DNA of 64,000 bases from Hippasteria phrygiana (taxonomy: Eukaryota > Echinodermata > Asteroidea > Valvatida > Goniasteridae). Shown piece by piece: positions 10,901 to 21,589 of the stretch. The position numbers and the translations under genes are program-made. Each line of letters opens with the position of its first letter. Position 1 is the first letter of the stretch. Location of the stretch: positions 875,001 to 939,000 of the forward strand of contig JAZGUH010000322.1 in the NCBI GenBank assembly GCA_037893225.1. The letters run 5' to 3'. The notes beneath the pieces are model-generated. The model had not been told where the DNA came from, ran no database searches, and was given only the letters and a program-made list of their open reading frames with translations.

Positions 10901-12157
10901 TTAACATTTTAAATATTTTATCTGAGAAGGTATATGCATTCTTTATACTAAAAAATAAAATGTTAACGCCATTAAAAAGTTTCAGAAAGGAAACCTTAGG
11001 CCGGGACTTTACCAATTCGAAACTTTACTAGAGTTTGATCATCTTGTACTTCCTACATAATAATATCACTTTCGGTTTAATACTGTGAAAGCTGTCATTT
11101 TTGCGTTTTGACAGAATGTACTGCGAAAGTGAGAAAACACTTGGTAATCACCTTGAATTTATCGTTACGTCACTGAAAAGAAAAGTTACCTGAACTATTC
11201 CAGATATGAAGACTTTGAGCGAGTTGATCCATCCTCGCATCTTTGAGTAGAGAGGAGTTGAGATCAGGATTGGAAAGGAATTCCCGATTGATCGACCTCC
11301 TCCTCTAAAAAACCGCTGAAGGTATTGTAGCATCTTCCTAAACCTCGGGTCGTCATAATCGAAACGGTATCCGAAACTTAGAATGCAGATGATGTTGGAC
11401 ACGGCGTTGTGGAGGTGTAGGTTGGGATCAAAGGGTCGATTTCCCTCATTTCTTAAACACTCCACGAGGTATCGATTCTCCTCGTTAATTTTGAGCTCAA
11501 GGCTTCTCTTGCCTACTCCGAGTTTTCGAAAAGCACCCAGGCCGAAACGCCTTTGTACCTTGGCGGCGCAAGCCTCCCCAAAAAGAAAACTTCCTTTTGA
11601 AACAAAAATGCCTGATTAAAAAAAGTTCTGTAAGAAAGGAAAACTGGAGTTACAACGGGGGTTACAACCTACGGCAAGCGTGGGGCTTAAAATGTATAAT
11701 ATTAACCACCCTCTCTAACTGCTCTCACTTTCCTAGGTCTATTTCATGACTCCTGACCCACTCTTGTTGCAATATACGTCTTACCTTGTGTGCCAATAAG
11801 CTTTTCTGTAGTAGGCATTACAGACCTGTCGCAGAATTTGTCTCCTTGTTGCATCAGTGCCTCCTTAACGGTCTGAATGTCACTCAGAACGACAGTCGAT
11901 TTGAAATTACCACCAACCGTCATGATGCCCCCGTACTGCTTGGCCCACTCTGCGAAAAGCTCATGGGTGTGTTTCTTGGATCTTAGTAATAGCAGGGTGT
12001 TCCCTATTATAGGCCATCCCCGCGGGCCAGGGGGAAGGTTTTTCGGACCTCGAACGAATCTCAAGATCACAAAGAAAACCGCCAGGAAGAGACACACCGA
12101 TTTGACATCAAGAGCTTCGACAAAGGTGGAGAAAATAGCTGCATTCTGGCTGGCCAT
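7818..12157 (-). CDS. Cytochrome P450, CYP2-like, complete six-exon gene
   Basis: Heme-thiolate monooxygenase, expected to sit on the ER membrane and oxidise small lipophilic substrates with electrons from P450 reductase. Exons (minus strand): 12157-11785, 11593-11190, 10314-10078, 9754-9565, 8805-8668, 7996-7818. All junctions are GT..AG and phases agree, giving 506 aa, the usual CYP2 length. Seen in order: hydrophobic anchor about residues 19-34, proline-rich hinge [11 protein letters not shown] (42-52), I-helix AGTDTT (313-318), K-helix E370-x-x-R373, PEEF (420-423), and heme loop [11 protein letters not shown] with ligand Cys452. The start is the first ATG after a TATA box, in context AAAAATGG. 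Odd points: the helix-C WxxxR tryptophan is Ala135, and a partial copy of exon 5 lies just upstream of it. CYP2-clan membership follows from the motifs; the subfamily and substrate cannot be read. Confidence 0.93.
8036..8285. repeat. Imperfect (CAA/CAG/AAG)n triplet microsatellite in P450 intron 5
   Basis: About 250 bases of AGCAACAACA-type triplets between P450 exons 5B and 6. It creates long poly-Leu and poly-Cys frames on the minus strand that are not genes. A shorter, more degenerate tract of the same type lies at 8525-8630. Confidence 0.9.
8668..8805 (-). CDS. P450 exon 5, functional copy (5B)
   Basis: Acceptor TTTTTACAG|CAATA and donor CTCAATAG|GTACGG; residues 402-447, phase 1 at both ends. 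It carries the PERF-region RPEEF and supplies the FSI that joins exon 6 to complete the heme-binding loop. Only this copy has a donor in the right place and frame. Confidence 0.88.
8826..8957 (-). pseudogene. Partial tandem duplicate of P450 exon 5 (5A)
   Basis: Directly upstream of exon 5B on the coding strand. It has its own TTTGTTTTTACAG acceptor and an open frame in the correct phase ([20 protein letters not shown]...). Over 43 residues it differs from 5B at seven positions. The copy stops where 5B encodes FSIG. Its only nearby GT (CT|GTATCA) would put exon 6 out of frame, and only about 25 bases separate it from 5B, too short for an intron. It is probably skipped, a broken cassette rather than a working alternative exon. 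Confidence 0.8.
9098..9290 (+). mobile_element. tRNA-derived SINE (family C)
   Basis: TTGTAGTGGCC...CTCTCCTCGCC (A-box region) and GAGGTTCGATTCC (B box), then TTTTCAGTCCCTGCTTGATT and ACTAAACATTTCTTTGTC. The body and tail recur at 39000 and 60600. P450 intron 4. Confidence 0.72.
9565..9754 (-). CDS. P450 exon 4 (K-helix ExxR)
   Basis: Acceptor ACCATCAG|ATGCAG and donor AAGGCTG|GTGAGC; residues 339-401, ending in phase 1. Contains the invariant ExxR pair E370/R373 in [12 protein letters not shown]. The ATG at its first base is an internal Met, not a start. Confidence 0.92.
10078..10314 (-). CDS. P450 exon 3 (I-helix)
   Basis: Acceptor AAATTTAG|GAGCAC and donor GAAAAG|GTAAAC; exactly 79 codons (residues 260-338), phase 0 at both ends. 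Contains the oxygen-activating I-helix [10 protein letters not shown] (310-319). Confidence 0.93.
10478..10545. repeat. (GATTC)n microsatellite in P450 intron 2
   Basis: Reiterated CGATT/CATTCGATTCGATT units. Confidence 0.8.
11190..11593 (-). CDS. P450 exon 2 (helices C to G)
   Basis: Acceptor TTTCAAAAG|GAAG and donor GTTCAG|GTAACT; residues 125-259, ending in phase 0. [20 protein letters not shown] followed by LELKINEE is the CYP2 helix-C region, except that the residue aligned with the conserved Trp is Ala135. Confidence 0.9.
11785..12157 (-). CDS. P450 exon 1 (membrane anchor, hinge, start of catalytic fold)
   Basis: Encodes residues 1-124 plus one base. It holds the N-terminal hydrophobic anchor, the [11 protein letters not shown] hinge and the segment up to the B/C region. 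The donor is ACACAAG|GTAAGA, phase 1. Confidence 0.92.
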
Positions 12158-12203
12158 TTTTGCTGTTCACCACCACCGCGCTAATACGCGTTATATATGC
12201 GCC

Positions 12204-12209
12204 TTTATA
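12204..12209 (-). promoter_or_regulatory. TATA box of the P450 gene
   Basis: TATAAA on the minus strand about 47 bases before the ATG. A start site some 30 bases downstream would leave a short 5' UTR of about 20 bases. A second TA-rich stretch (TATATAAC) lies nearer the ATG. Confidence 0.5.
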
Positions 12210-12884
12210 TTTGCTCAAAGTTTAGTCCATATCACGGAAACATGTGGTTCAAATTTATAGATGTGAACTTCGTATTCCAGTCACAGTGTAGTGTAAACAT
12301 GTGCTTCAAAAGAAAATTGTGGTTCAGAGGTATCGGTGTGAACTTCGTATTTCAGATGACGGCATGTCCGTCACCTCTGTACAGTGATAACGTGATAACC
12401 TTTAACTTCATTAATTTGGAGTAGTAGCAGATGGTGCATACAACATAAGACCGGTTCCTTGTCCCTACTTTCTCACTTAGAATTAGCATAAAATTAGCAA
12501 AAGTCCGACAGGTGCATATTTATTTGCGTATATTTAAGTATATTTAAGAAAATAACTGTTTACATGATTCACATCTATTAAAGAAAATCAAAACAGCATC
12601 CAACTCTTAGAAATAGAAAAAAGTTATCACTGCGCATGCGCATACGAGGGCCAATTAGAAGCGGCACATTCGTACTATCTGTTGGTCCCAATATTATGGG
12701 GGCGGGCCGAAAACCAGTCTAAGCGTTTGCATGCCAACTCTCATAGTAGCAGTAAGAAAAAGTTCATGCTCAACCGAAGCAGACGAGAGCTGCAACTTGT
12801 GGTGTAATATTGTCTGGTTCGCAGGGATACACCTGGGTTGCACCGGGGCACTTGGAAGAAAATAATTCCTGTATAATGCAACTC

Positions 12885-12965
12885 AACTCAGCCCAGCCCA
12901 GCCCAGCCCAGCCCAGCCCAGCACAGTACAGCCCAGCCCAGCCCAGCCCAACTCAGCCCATCCCA
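12885..12965. repeat. (CCCAG)n pentanucleotide microsatellite
   Basis: About 15 units with CTCAA variants; a related (AACCC)n tract lies at 13135-13198. Confidence 0.9.
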
Positions 12966-13514
12966 ACCCACACAAGTGTGTAAACACCTTCAATCGGGAA
13001 CCTCCGATTGTTCATACTTTTTGGGAAGGACCATTAGCCTATTAGTTTTGTACACGATTTTCAAACGGGGACCTTTCTCCACCGGGGACCCTATTGTCCT
13101 TTATTGTTAAAGGTCCTCTATTGAATGCAAAAACTAACCAAACCCAACCCAACCCAACCTAACTCAACTCAACCCAACCTAACTCAACCCAACTTGGACC
13201 AAACCAACACTGTTTTTTTTTAATCGAAGTGTCTTTTCTTGACGGATTCTTGACTAGGTTGTTGTATTTCCCTCAGATTGTTGGTGCAATAGGCAGAGGG
13301 CGCAACAACCATGTTCTGCGCATCATCTACCATCTTCAATATAATGTCATTCAATAACTAACTGAAATAACAACCTATTTGTTTTATTTATAAAACACCT
13401 GGTTTGTTACAAAACAATAATTTGTTTTCCCCACAAGTTTTATATCACTATGCCACTAAAAGTAATTATAATCACAACAACTCGGCTATAGTTGTAGTTT
13501 GGCAGCAATGATTA

Positions 13515-13620
13515 CTGGAATGACTAAGGTGTCATCATGTCATGTATTGTCTTGTAGTTTTAAGTGTTCGGTTTGTGGTAAATAATGTTTTTCAATAAAT
13601 TGCTTAATTTTGTGTACTTT
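13515..13620. repeat. Dispersed repeat, second copy at 34553-34660
   Basis: GTTTGTGGTAAATAATG, CAATAAATTGCTT and the preceding TGTATTGTCTTGTAG region correspond in both. Related flanking repeats occur at 7085-7230 and 33590-33770. Confidence 0.65.
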
Positions 13621-14009
13621 AGACCGATTCAGAAAACATGTAGGTGTCAAGTTTCTTTTCTGGCATGTTGGTTTTATTTTAGTCTTATACATTGAACAAG
13701 CCAACATTTTCATCATGAGAAATATACAGTTTTTTTAGAGAAAAATATATTTTTGATTTCAGTGAGCATTTTGCAAACGACACCAATGCCAAGCCAATGA
13801 ACGATGATGATAACAACTATGCTTGTATACAAGTCTCCTAAAACAAACAGGATAAGTGCAGCTCATTACCAATCATAAATTGATAAAATGAGGGTGAAAA
13901 TGTGATTGTTCCCAAAAGCTTGGAATGGAGGGATTAGGAGTTTTCCTAATGGTATAGGGCATGTGGAATAGTCTGTCCAGTGATATATACGTATATACAT
14001 GTATATATA

Positions 14010-14394
14010 CAGGGTGATAAAAAAAACGGAACGGCATACTTCCACCTTGTTTAGAGTCAAACCACCAGCTGTACTGATAGATGGAAAATCTTTTTAGAAC
14101 AAAAATGACACCAAGACCTTCCGATTCGGTGCAGTAGTTTTTGCTCCAAAGCATATTTTGTGAAGCAAAGTCGGGTCACTTGGCCAATTTTGTTCCATGC
14201 AGAAAAGAGCATGATGATAGCATACTTGTTTTACCTCGGGACCAAATGACCCCCGACTTTGTTTCACAAAATAGGTTCTAGAACAAAAACTACTGGACCG
14301 ATTTGGGATATGTTGGTATCAATTTTTCTTTTAACAAAATTACCCATACATTGGGTAGCGGAAGAACGCCGTTCCGTTTTTTTTGACCACCCTG
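14010..14394. mobile_element. Tc1/mariner-type MITE
   Basis: Ends CAGGGTGATAAAAAAAACGG / CCGTTTTTTTTGACCACCCTG, flanked by TA on both sides (14008-14009, 14395-14396). Inner halves also form a long imperfect hairpin. No ORF. Confidence 0.87.
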
Positions 14395-14772
14395 TATAAG
14401 AAACTCATAGAGTTGCTATTTGAAAATACCTGGAATTTTTAACCAAAAGCGACAGCTATGACAAGGGTATACCCCTTGCCAATCTTTTCGGTCGAAAAAA
14501 AGTTACCTTGAAACAGGGGCGGATCTAGGGGGGGGGGGGGGGTTGCAACCCCCTCTTGGGCTGCTGAGCAAAGTTGTGATAAGCAATTTTTCAGCCCAAT
14601 GTGAGCAAATTCGTTTCTAAAAACCACAAATTATGCAGCTTCAAACAGTGCCCGAGATGCCTTAGATTGCAGGAGAAAGCCCCTGGATTTCAAAATTTCC
14701 CGGGCATTCCACCGGACCCCCCTAGTGGGTGAATGGTACAACCCCTCCCTAAATGAAAGGCTAGATCCGTCC

Positions 14773-15614
14773 TAGTCTTGGTTCCAAGACGTCCTTAGCG
14801 CGGTGCGACGTACAGCGCGCACGGCAGCGCCCTCTAGCTACACACAAACACACACTAAGGCCAAATCGCTAAGAACGTCTTGGGCATTTCGCAAGGGAGC
14901 GCGCGCGACCTGCTCATGCGTAATTTACCAGGCCGGTCAAACGAATAATCGCGCTTGCGCACTGAAGGAAAAAATGTTTAAGTAATAACTTACTAGTCAG
15001 TTAACGTTCTGAGCAGAGTGATTCTGGACTGGCAAACAGGATTGAGAAATCTTCGGATTGTTCTAAAAATGTGATCTGGAATATCAGACGTTATTTCTGC
15101 CAATTTCAGTCCCAGATGTTCTGCACGATGTAACTGATCAACGGCCAGAGCTTTCAATGGCACGACGACAATAATCAGCGCTTTCTCCTGTTTGCATTCG
15201 GTTACTTCGTTCATGGAGGTAGGAAACACCTCCATGCTTCGTTCAAGAAATCTAAGACCAATGGAGCAGCTTGAAAAATTACACTCTTGCCAAATCCCGT
15301 TGGTAAATTAACAAACAAATCATGGCCACGTACAAATTGATGAATGGCACTGATTGGTACTGCGCTGCACGTTCATACGTACGTACACACACGTAAACCC
15401 GACGTGAGTACAGAAACTAGACTAGTGAGTGTTAGCTATTTACATGCGACAATGCAGCTACGTCACACGCGCATGCAAATGCCACACAGAACTTGCGAAA
15501 TTCCTAAGACGGTCTTAGCGATTTGGCCTTGGCGTGTGTGTAGCGAGAGGACGCTGTCGGCCGGCCGTGCGCGCTATACGTCGCACCGCTAAGAACGTCT
15601 TGGAACCAAGACTA
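14773..15614. mobile_element. MULE-like TIR element carrying a RecQ-like helicase fragment
   Basis: Ends TAGTCTTGGTTCCAAGACGT in inverted orientation, with TIR similarity continuing about 125 bases, and a perfect 9-bp duplication GATCCGTCC (14764-14772, 15615-15623). Long TIRs and 9-bp duplications fit Mutator-like elements. The interior holds a reverse-strand helicase piece and no transposase. Confidence 0.88.
14993..15360 (-). pseudogene. RecQ-like DNA helicase fragment (motif I) inside the TIR element
   Basis: Reading the minus strand, AIHQFVRGHDLFVNLPTGFG, then KSVIFQAAPLVLDF, is a RecQ/DEAD-type motif I with the Walker A loop at 15283-15303. A frameshift next to a small palindrome (GGAGGTGTTTCCTACCTCC) leads into ALIIVVVPLKALAVDQLHRA, which resembles motif Ia. 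No DEAH box or later motifs follow before the element ends. Captured or decayed helicase piece; not functional. Confidence 0.72.
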
Positions 15615-15857
15615 GATCCGTCCCTGTCAAAATTGCAGCAGAGATTGCCGAGTAGATCGGAGACGTCAGCCCTGCAATTTCAGATGTCTGGGATTAACAA
15701 TGAATTGTGTATAATTTGTTTACATATTTCTTTTTTTCACAAAAAATGTACAAATGTTGCAATAGTTCTATATGTCCTTCGTGGACACTCGAATGTGTGT
15801 GTCTGTGGGGGAGTGGCGTGCAAGAGGGCAGTTTTTAATACACGTAGGCAGTAAAGA

Positions 15858-16040
15858 TCCTTTAAGGCCGGTATACACTGGGCGTTTTGCCACGACCCGA
15901 CCCAACTCGACTCTGGCCGACTTTGGCTTCTGGGGTCGGTCCAAGTCGAGTTGGGTCGTGTCCAGTTGGAGGAAGGGTATAAGACTGGGCGAGAGTTCCG
16001 TATACACTGGGCCACGACGCCCGACGATTGTCGGCTATGT
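15858..16040. repeat. GC-rich inverted repeat
   Basis: CACGACCCGACCCAACTCGA and its inverse around 15890-15960, bracketed by two direct copies of GTATACACTGGGC. Probably a dispersed repeat. Confidence 0.5.
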
Positions 16041-16236
16041 CTCCCCTTAGCGTTCACGGTACCCGGCACGCCACCTATGCGTGAAAATCAGAGAACAAGA
16101 TGGACGACCACAAAGACGCCGTCGTAGACAGCGATCTAGGAGTTGTTGGGTGAAGCCATTGCTAATTGCTTTTAAAACTGTTGCATGTCGTATACACATT
16201 TTTTTCTTGAATTCTACAGATTTCTGGAAACAAATA

Positions 16237-16332
16237 ATGCAAATTAAGGAAACACATAATGCAAATTAAGGAAACACATAATGCAAATTAAGAAAACACA
16301 TAATGCAAATTAAGAAAACACATAATGCAAAT
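16237..16332. repeat. 22-bp tandem array with octamer motif ATGCAAAT
   Basis: ATGCAAAT starts at 16237, 16259, 16281, 16303 and 16325, an exact 22-base period. The unit is GGAAACACATAATGCAAATTAA with minor changes. Confidence 0.93.
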
Positions 16333-17343
16333 TGAAAATTTTAAAAAGTCCATTATTATGGAGAAATGCAGTCATACAAATTCAATAAAAAGTATGTATT
16401 GGAGAATGCTCTCCCAACTTAGTGAGGAACAAGTGTATACCTACATGGTGAGCTTTTGGGAGCCTCCATTACCACTGATAATAGTTGCCCACAACACTTT
16501 CATATATATTACCTATTAAAGATGGCGGTGTCAAAACCTATACTGGACAATGACCACGCCTTGACACTAGCCTTGATGTACGCTACACTATAGGCCCTAG
16601 TGACAATACCATGACGGTAAACATACGAGCTCTGATTGGCTGGAGGAATCAGAACGTCGCGGACAATCGTCATAAGACTAGATGCACATGATGGGAAGCG
16701 CCTCACGACCAAAGGAGCAAAAAATAAATAACTAGATATGTCTGTGAGTGAACCTGACACAGCTGTTTCGGGTCTTGAAGAGATAAAATATATTTAGAAC
16801 TGCAGATAGAAAATAAGAACAGTTAAAAATAGAAATGCACCTTAAATGTGATGGCACATATGACACTTGATGACGTCATGATGACATCACTTCAATTATC
16901 ATTTATACAACATTCCACTGTAAGCACATACTAAGTTATAACCAACTCGGACAATAGGTATGTACAATGTAAATACAGATCTAGACTGAATACAAAATCT
17001 GAATAAGCTTTCATAACAGTTCTACGTGTACGTTGCTGAATTTCTTGTTCCATAACTGAGGATTTCCAGATTTCAAAACCTTTTTACGTAGGCTAAGTTT
17101 ACATTTAGATGAACTAATTATATCTGGAGTAATCAAAGGTTTTCTGGACTGACCTTTAGTAAATTTAGAAGGTACAGACAGGTCAAGGCAACTAAAAATA
17201 TCTGAGTCCAGCGGCGGCGAATTCTCGTCAAGGTTGGGGGGGGGGGGGGTGGACGGGATAAAAAGCGCACAACCAATAACAACTTTGACGCGCTGGTTGT
17301 GCAGTGACGTCACCTTTATTGTATTTGTTTCATTTGTTTAATT

Positions 17344-17441
17344 GTTTTCAAAGTGAACAAAGAAACTGGCAGGAGCGGAATTCGAACCTGCGACATCCGG
17401 GTTACCGTACTGGCGCTCTACCAACTGAGCTATTTAGCCCT
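17344..17441 (-). mobile_element. tRNA-derived SINE (family A)
   Basis: Minus strand: GGGCTAAATAGCTCAGTTGG, then TAGAGCGCC (A box) and GGTTCGAATTCC (B box), continuing without CCA into CAGTTTCTTTGTTCACTTTG. The tail is the same as at 44231-44347. The acceptor stem does not pair as in a functional tRNA. Confidence 0.8.
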
Positions 17442-17974
17442 ATGTTGGCGGTCTCCCAAATTGTCAGTATCTTTGTTCAGGTGGGCGATTGTGCGGTGTG
17501 GATTGTTTTATTGTTATCAACCACGTACGAAGTACTGTGGGGATGCTAAAAATAGGTAAACTTTATACTTACCTCTTGAAATACAAACAACAAATATTGA
17601 AGATTACATATCCATCCCTGACCAATACTTTTTGGGAAGAACGCACAATCAGTTTAACTGTTATTTGGCAGAAACAGAGTTTTGGCAGGATCGGTAAATG
17701 AACAGTAATTGGCAGAAATGGACAGTATATTAGGCAGGGATATCTGTAAATGGACAGTAGTTGGTAATAATGGACATTAATTGGCGGAAACTGTCAACCG
17801 ATAGTATTTCGGAGGAATTCACACTTATTATTTTGACAAGAATGTTTTTCCTCAAATTACTAAGTTAATCTGTGGATTTCAGTTATTTTTTTGACAGCTC
17901 AACAGCAAGCCACGTAATATGATGAACGCTAAACTCGGAAATTATTTGGTAAGATTCCGTAAACACTGTGACGT

Positions 17975-18290
17975 CATAGGCGCACGACCACTGAGATGAC
18001 AATATGCTGATAAGCGGGCACTATTTCGAACCGGACATTTTTTTGGCACGACACCGGACCATAAGGTTTTCCAACATGTTGACACGCCACTGGCAAGATA
18101 TTGTTGAACACACCATATATTAAAGTAGCCCGGACTACTATATACAATGTTGCCCGCACCATGATATGGAGCGGTTTGTCACGCATTCCGGACCACAATG
18201 CATCCCGGACCACATTGTGGTCCGGACTACAATGTAACCCGGTGTCACTGACGGTCTCACTTATCCGGTGTGCTGACTTTTCCGGACAGA
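17975..18290. repeat. Dispersed repeat with CCGGACCACAATG reiterations
   Basis: Several short copies of CCGGACCACAATG in both orientations; the end TCTCACTTATCCGGTGTGC recurs inverted at 30105-30160. Confidence 0.65.
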
Positions 18291-19429
18291 TTCAGCTGAT
18301 AATTGAGCACGTTACAGTGGCATACTCATATTTATCCGCCGTGCTAATTTTTCCTGATGCAATGAGGGCGCCATAAACGTACATCTCAGATCAGTGATTG
18401 AACGTGCTTTGGTTGTTGATTTCAGGACAGAAGTAAAGTCCGAGAACTTGTCCTAGTTCTTAAATCTAAGAAAGACTCCAAAAATTGCGCGGGTAGGGCC
18501 TACAGTTGGGAAATAATTATGTCTAAATGAATGCACCCCCCCCCCCCCCCCCCCACCATCACATCTCCCTCCTCTAAATTAGTTTATATGGGTGTGGTGG
18601 AGACTTATGGTGTTACAGTTAATAAAACAAATAACACTTGCACACAAAACAAAATTATATAATTTAAGTAAAAATAAGATAAAGTCCTTCACTTTTCTAA
18701 AGTAACCTCAATTTGTAAAAGTCAGGAGTCAAAGGGACAAAATTAATCAAACCGAATGGGGTAGCTGGGCAAAACAGATTTTAAAAATTATTTTATTGGA
18801 AGCTTTAAGCAACTTATTTCCACATAGGGATGAATGAAAACAGATGGGAAATTTAATTTCAAGAAGCATTCACTGCGACATACTCCGAGATAGCTGTGAA
18901 TCAAAATAAGACAGGCAACTGCAAACATTAATTCAAAGACATCCTGAACTTACTTTAATGTTTCTATTTATTATCATTTTATTCTACCAGTGTTACTTGA
19001 CACTATTCTTTTTTTCTTTCGATAATGCACTTGAAAATACATCTACGGTCACTTCTCTTCTTGTAGGAAGCGAGTCTGGACCTATATTCCATAACTGCAG
19101 ACGCCATGCCGAAGCTAAGACCGTCCCTACAATACATAGTCTAGGCGAGATTTCAAAAAATGTTACATGAAGAGGCATTTTTGAGTAGAAACGTGTAACA
19201 TACTTTTTATACCCAATTAATGTGCCCCGAATTTAAAAATATACGTTACCAAGCTGAATTATGAGTCCTTTCCCTTGAAAATTAACCAACAAATCCGACA
19301 AGGAAAATATCCCATATTCTCTAAATAGTATGGTACTGTAATATTTGTATTTCCACTAACCGCACAATACTATTGGATTTTAGACTAGTCAGGTACGTAC
19401 ACACACTCAAGGTCACACATCCGCGTTTT

Positions 19430-19607
19430 TGCATCCCTGTGGAGACATGGCATTGTTCTCCCCTTTGTCCCTGTACTTAAGCAAACCCCCATAGACTTTG
19501 TACACAAAATTCCTTGTGGAGACAACCTAACCCATAGAATTGCCCTGTGGAGACCTATTCAGTCCCTTTGTTCGCATTGTGTTTATGTCTCCACAGGGTA
19601 CGGAATG
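19430..19607. repeat. Inverted repeat with CCTGTGGAGACA motifs
   Basis: CCCTGTGGAGACAT and its exact inverse 150 bases apart, with further TGTGGAGAC copies between. Non-coding. Confidence 0.5.
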
Positions 19608-19965
19608 TCTCTCCAAGTTACTAGGCACCAGACTTTAAGCGACACATGTACGGTGCAGTAGAAAAAAAAACACGATAAAAAAGCCAGAAATCATATCCTT
19701 TTTCTTGCAAATGTTTTCAGGCTTTTTCCACTGGAAATCTATGAGAAGGTTTTAGAGGTATTTCCGATTGTTTTGATTTGAATTTATTACTGTAAAATAA
19801 CGTTTTTTCGGGTGATTTTTGAGTGGTCTGTGACTCGTGTTTGTGTGACTGGATTTACTGTTTAGATGAACACACCTACGGTTTTGGAGGTTCCTGGCAT
19901 TTGACAATGGGTATTTTCTAGACTGCATAAACCACGATTCGTGTCAATGCCATGCAGTGCTGTAG

Positions 19966-20067
19966 TCGAGTCCGAGTCCGAGTCCGAGTCCGAGTCCGAG
20001 TCCGAGTCCGAGTCCGAGTCCGAGTCCGAGTCCGAGTCCGAGTCCGAGTCCGAGTCCGAGTCCGAGT
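19966..20067. repeat. (GAGTCC)n hexanucleotide microsatellite
   Basis: About 17 near-perfect units; produces Ser-Glu and Asp-Ser repeat frames that are not genes. Confidence 0.95.
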
Positions 20068-20177
20068 ACATGTACGGCGTTCTCGTTGACGCCGAGACAG
20101 TACACAAATACTACACAGCATGGTCAAAAATGGTATTTACGGTAATAAGAGGCTATTAGAGAGGCTTTTAACACTTA

Positions 20178-20461
20178 TGCGCCTATCAATTGCTTCCCCC
20201 ACCCCTCCCTCCCCCCCCCCCCCCGGGCTGCCCCACCCAAGATGTGGGGATTGTCACTTTTGAAGTGACCAAATCCCCACCCCTGGGGCAACATTTTAGT
20301 GACAATCCCCGACATCATGGTTTTAACTTTTGGTGATGGGGAAACAATGGCAAAATGAGTGACCAAAATCCCCACCCTGGGGTTTGAAAAACGTGATCAA
20401 ACCCCACATAAGACCCGGGGCAGCCCGGGGGGAGGGGTGGGGGAAGCAACTGATAGGCGCA
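20178..20461. mobile_element. Harbinger-type MITE
   Basis: Ends TGCGCCTATCAATTGCTTCC / GGAAGCAACTGATAGGCGCA with TTA on both sides (20175-20177, 20462-20464), as expected of PIF/Harbinger. C- and G-rich stretches follow each end. Confidence 0.82.
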
Positions 20462-21589
20462 TTATTGAATGACATTTAAATATAACCTTTGTGATTTGGG
20501 GCACATAAACACCTGCAAATATTGTCTAGTACTTTACTCAAGCGAAAAATCCCTGAAACAAATTGGATTTGCACAGTAGTTTGAGAAACTTCAAAGGAAC
20601 CTTGCCCTGACACAACCTTGTGAAATTACTTTCAGCCATTATTATTTGAGATTATAAAGAAAAACTAATGGGCTTTGTGATGATACTGAACTATCCCAGT
20701 ACCTTATTCCAATTTGAAAATATGACGTCAAAGAAATAACACCTACTTTAACCGTGCAGAGAACAAGTTTAAAAATAGAAAAGCTTTGAACAAAAATCAC
20801 GCATTGCATGTGCCTTTAACGTCACCATAAAAACGTCGATTTTTTCAACTTTATCTGTCTTTTTTCCAAACCAAAATTGCCCCTGCATAATATAACAAAA
20901 ATGTATTCAACCAGATGCAATGATTAGTTTGATTACTCAAAGACTGGTCTTGGGGAACATTCCTCTTTAGCAGGGCTGTAGTCGAGTCCCGATGTGAGTC
21001 TGATGACAAGTAGTAGGTCAAACTTTAGCTTTAACATAATGTTGCAATGATTTTTAAATTGTGATACACGAACTATTTTAGCAGACAAAACAAAATATGA
21101 GAATGTTTCTATGGTGTAGACATTTTAATAAGTACTTCACAATTTTGAAATGTAGAAGATTAATGATGTCATGCATATCAGTATGGAAGTATTGCTAGTA
21201 CAAGCCTACTGGTGCGAAATAGATTTTTGTGAATGAATCACTTTCGGCCAATCAAAACGTGTACCGCGCACTACATTACAACCGGTATTCCGTCTTCCGT
21301 ATTCGCAAGTAATGGACGTCGAGCACAGCCGCCACATGACGTTGCGGCTAGGCTCGACTGGCAACTACACGGACACCGCGCCTTCGCGCATGCATGCAGC
21401 GCATTCGATCGCACACGCACGTACGTAGAACGAGCAAACGGCGAATTCATGCCCATAGATATAGAATTAAAAAGACTAGATGGGCAGCGCGTACAGACGC
21501 GCATTCTGCCACGGGCAGCGCCATTTTTCAGCGCGTGGGGCGACGCGCATAAAACTATCCGCGTGACGATACGATTTTCAACATTAAAA

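Larger units (their letters stand above)
12210..14007. other. Spacer upstream of the P450
   Basis: No gene seen. Contains the pentanucleotide tracts and the 13515 dispersed repeat; any distal P450 control elements would lie here. Confidence 0.5.
14514..15626. mobile_element. hAT-type MITE, family 2, split by a TAGTC element
   Basis: Left end CAGGGGCGGATCTAG and right end CTAGATCCGTCCCTG. It is interrupted three bases past the CTAGATCC motif by the 842-bp element at 14773-15614. Removing that element and one 9-bp duplication restores a continuous end. A G-run of about 15 follows the left end. Confidence 0.85.
15627..21444. other. Gene-free repeat region
   Basis: Only repeats recognised: GC-rich inverted repeat, octamer array, SINE, CCGGACC repeat, C-run at 18535, hairpin at 19430, hexanucleotide tract, Harbinger MITE. 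Short ORFs look random. Confidence 0.55.

Noticed and set aside
17344..17441. Functional tRNA gene
   Set aside because: A and B boxes are present, but acceptor and anticodon stems do not pair properly and the sequence runs into a SINE tail shared with 44231-44347.
19862..20159. Asp-Ser, Arg-Thr and Ser-Glu repeat proteins
   Set aside because: All frames of the (GAGTCC)n microsatellite are open; no flanking protein-like sequence.
21233..21589. Upstream part of the 148-codon frame before the THAP exon
   Set aside because: Crosses the left end of the transposon at 21454 and is CpG-rich non-coding; the THAP finger starts at the ATG at 21590.
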